Shown: positions 63,317 to 64,000 of the stretch, piece after piece
Layout: every line of letters begins with the position of its first letter
Position numbering within the stretch: position 1 is the first letter of the stretch
Source: [Pasteurella] aerogenes
Lineage (GTDB): Bacteria; Pseudomonadota; Gammaproteobacteria; Enterobacterales; Pasteurellaceae
Length of the DNA stretch: 64,000 bases
NCBI GenBank assembly: GCA_900637275.1
Contig: LR134362.1
Span: forward strand, 62,001-126,000
Reading direction: 5' to 3'
Program-made: the position numbers and the translations under genes
The notes under the pieces: model-generated
The model's database searches: none
What the model saw: only the letters and a program-made list of their open reading frames with translations
What the model was told of the DNA's origin: nothing

Positions 63317-63631
63317 ATGATTTTAATGAAAAGCAAACAAAATTTTTGGTCGCAATTACTGCTTAGTATGATTGCGATGTTTGCTTTGCCTGTGGCTGCA
63401 CAGGGATTGGAAAATCATGCGCTTGGTGGCGAAACTTGTCCGAATGAGCAGCGTCAAGTTCCGCAACAAGTGGTCAACTTGATTGTACTGGCAAAAAAAA
63501 CGCAACAAGAAAGCGGCAAACAGCCATTGTTGCCGGTAAAACAGGATATTCTTTTCAAAAAAGAACCGCACTTTAACACCTCTATATTGCATGATATTGC
63601 GCCTATTCGTGCTGGTCCTCTAATGAGTTAA
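63317..63631 (+). CDS. secM: SecM-like secretion monitor with C-terminal arrest peptide
   Basis: This protein should stall its own ribosome until it is pulled out by SecA, and so raise secA translation. It has 104 residues, shorter than E. coli SecM (170). A Sec signal peptide covers about residues 4-30 (QLLLSMIAMFALPVAAQG). The C-terminus contains F86-N-T-S-I-L91 and A95-P-I-R98-A-G-P101, three residues before the stop. E. coli has F150, W155 and GIRAGP. The start could also be ATG 63326; neither has a clear ribosome site. secA begins 73 bases later. An uptake signal (63565-63573) encodes EPHF at the arrest region. Confidence 0.85.
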   Translation: MILMKSKQNFWSQLLLSMIAMFALPVAAQGLENHALGGETCPNEQRQVPQQVVNLIVLAKKTQQESGKQPLLPVKQDILFKKEPHFNTSILHDIAPIRAGPLMS

Positions 63632-63642
63632 TCGCAATCAAG

Positions 63643-63671
63643 TATAATGTTCACAGTACGCGGGTGCTGTG
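63643..63671 (+). promoter_or_regulatory. secA leader: -10-like TATAAT and hairpin
   Basis: TATAAT lies at 63643-63648 without a clear -35 box. It is followed by CACAGTAC (63652-63659) and GTGCTGTG (63664-63671), which pair with one T-G wobble. The hairpin ends 33 bases before the secA start and does not itself cover a ribosome site. Confidence 0.4.
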
Positions 63672-63704
63672 GTGGATTAATTCTATTTTTAAGTAAGAAA
63701 TCGT

Positions 63705-64000
63705 ATGTTAAGAACAATAGCAACCAAAATTTTTGGTAGTCGTAATGACCGTATTTTACGTCGTTTAAATAAACAAGTTGCCAAAATTAATAAATTAGAG
63801 CCGACATTTGAAGCATTAAGTGATGAAGAATTAAAAGGCAAAACCGCGGAATTTCGCGAAAGATTGCAAAATGGCGAGAAGTTAGAAAATTTGATCCCTG
63901 AAGCTTTTGCCACGGTGCGTGAAGCGAGTAAACGGGTGTTAGGGATGCGTCCCTTTGATGTGCAATTGATTGGCGGTATGGTGCTAAATAATCGTTGTAT
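63705..64000 (+). CDS. secA: Preprotein translocase ATPase SecA, N-terminal part
   Basis: SecA drives protein export through SecYEG. Only the first 98 codons are in the window. The N-terminus reads MLRTIATKIFGSRNDR, followed by RVLGMRPFDVQLIGGMVL, which is the conserved approach to the nucleotide-binding domain. It follows secM in the same direction. The ribosome site is weak (AAGTAAG), which fits regulation by SecM stalling. The gene continues past the window end. Confidence 0.96.
   Translation, partial: MLRTIATKIFGSRNDRILRRLNKQVAKINKLEPTFEALSDEELKGKTAEFRERLQNGEKLENLIPEAFATVREASKRVLGMRPFDVQLIGGMVLNNRC

Noticed and set aside
1..64000. CRISPR array, prophage, insertion sequence, tRNA or rRNA
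   Set aside because: I saw no regular repeat-spacer pattern, no transposase or integrase frames, no terminal inverted repeats and no recognisable tRNA or rRNA sequence.

Overview
The window is chromosomal DNA of a Pasteurellaceae bacterium. The clearest sign is the nine-base DNA uptake signal sequence AAGTGCGGT and its complement, which I found at about forty places. That is the Haemophilus influenzae-type (Hin) uptake signal, so the organism belongs to the Haemophilus / Aggregatibacter / Pasteurella side of the family rather than the Actinobacillus pleuropneumoniae-type side. Gene content agrees: tkt next to a yiaJ-yiaKLMNO-lyxK-sgb cluster, asnC-asnA, nupC-deoB-deoD, lepA-lepB-rnc-era and dciA-secM-secA. 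I cannot fix genus or species. I see no rRNA, tRNA, insertion sequence, prophage or CRISPR array. The window opens inside a multicopper oxidase gene and ends about 98 codons into secA.

Layout. 1-4.7 kb: end of a multicopper oxidase, then rimO and an HMW1C-type cytoplasmic N-glycosyltransferase on the minus strand. 4.7-8.9 kb: mannose-family PTS (manXYZ) behind a CRP site, a small membrane protein and a Cof-type phosphatase. 9.1-20.4 kb: transketolase, a divergent IclR-type regulator, and a nine-gene operon that imports 2,3-diketo-L-gulonate by a TRAP transporter and converts it to D-xylulose 5-phosphate, a transketolase substrate. 20.5-24.5 kb: pfkA and ung-yaaA-lipoprotein-fieF. 24.6-30 kb: grcA with two FNR boxes, then lepA-lepB-rnc-era. 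30-32.4 kb: udp, asnC and asnA. 32.5-37 kb: an accessory cluster of sodium:solute symporter, cytoplasmic Cys-type sulfatase and anaerobic sulfatase-maturating enzyme, behind a consensus CRP site and a perfect long palindrome. 37-43 kb: clcA-dusA, metB, trxA and catalase. 43-48.5 kb: two LPS-type glycosyltransferases, LysR / Old Yellow Enzyme / nitroreductase, and a YczE-like membrane protein. 48.7-52 kb: nucleoside import and catabolism. 52-56.3 kb: a methyltransferase, Mtr, a MetE-core protein and a Met/His-rich membrane protein. 56.4-57.9 kb: ppa and a LoiP-like metalloprotease. 58-62.7 kb: a sugar ABC transporter operon with an SMP-30 lactonase. 62.9-64 kb: dciA, a SecM-like secretion monitor and the start of secA.

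Much of the window concerns carbon uptake that responds to catabolite control (PTS, diketogulonate, sulfated compound, nucleosides, ABC sugar). Good CRP-like sites stand before the PTS, diketogulonate and sulfatase operons. The points most worth a second look are the symporter-sulfatase-maturase cluster with its unassigned operator, the SecM-like protein with a shortened arrest motif, and the N-glycosyltransferase without its usual polymerising partner.
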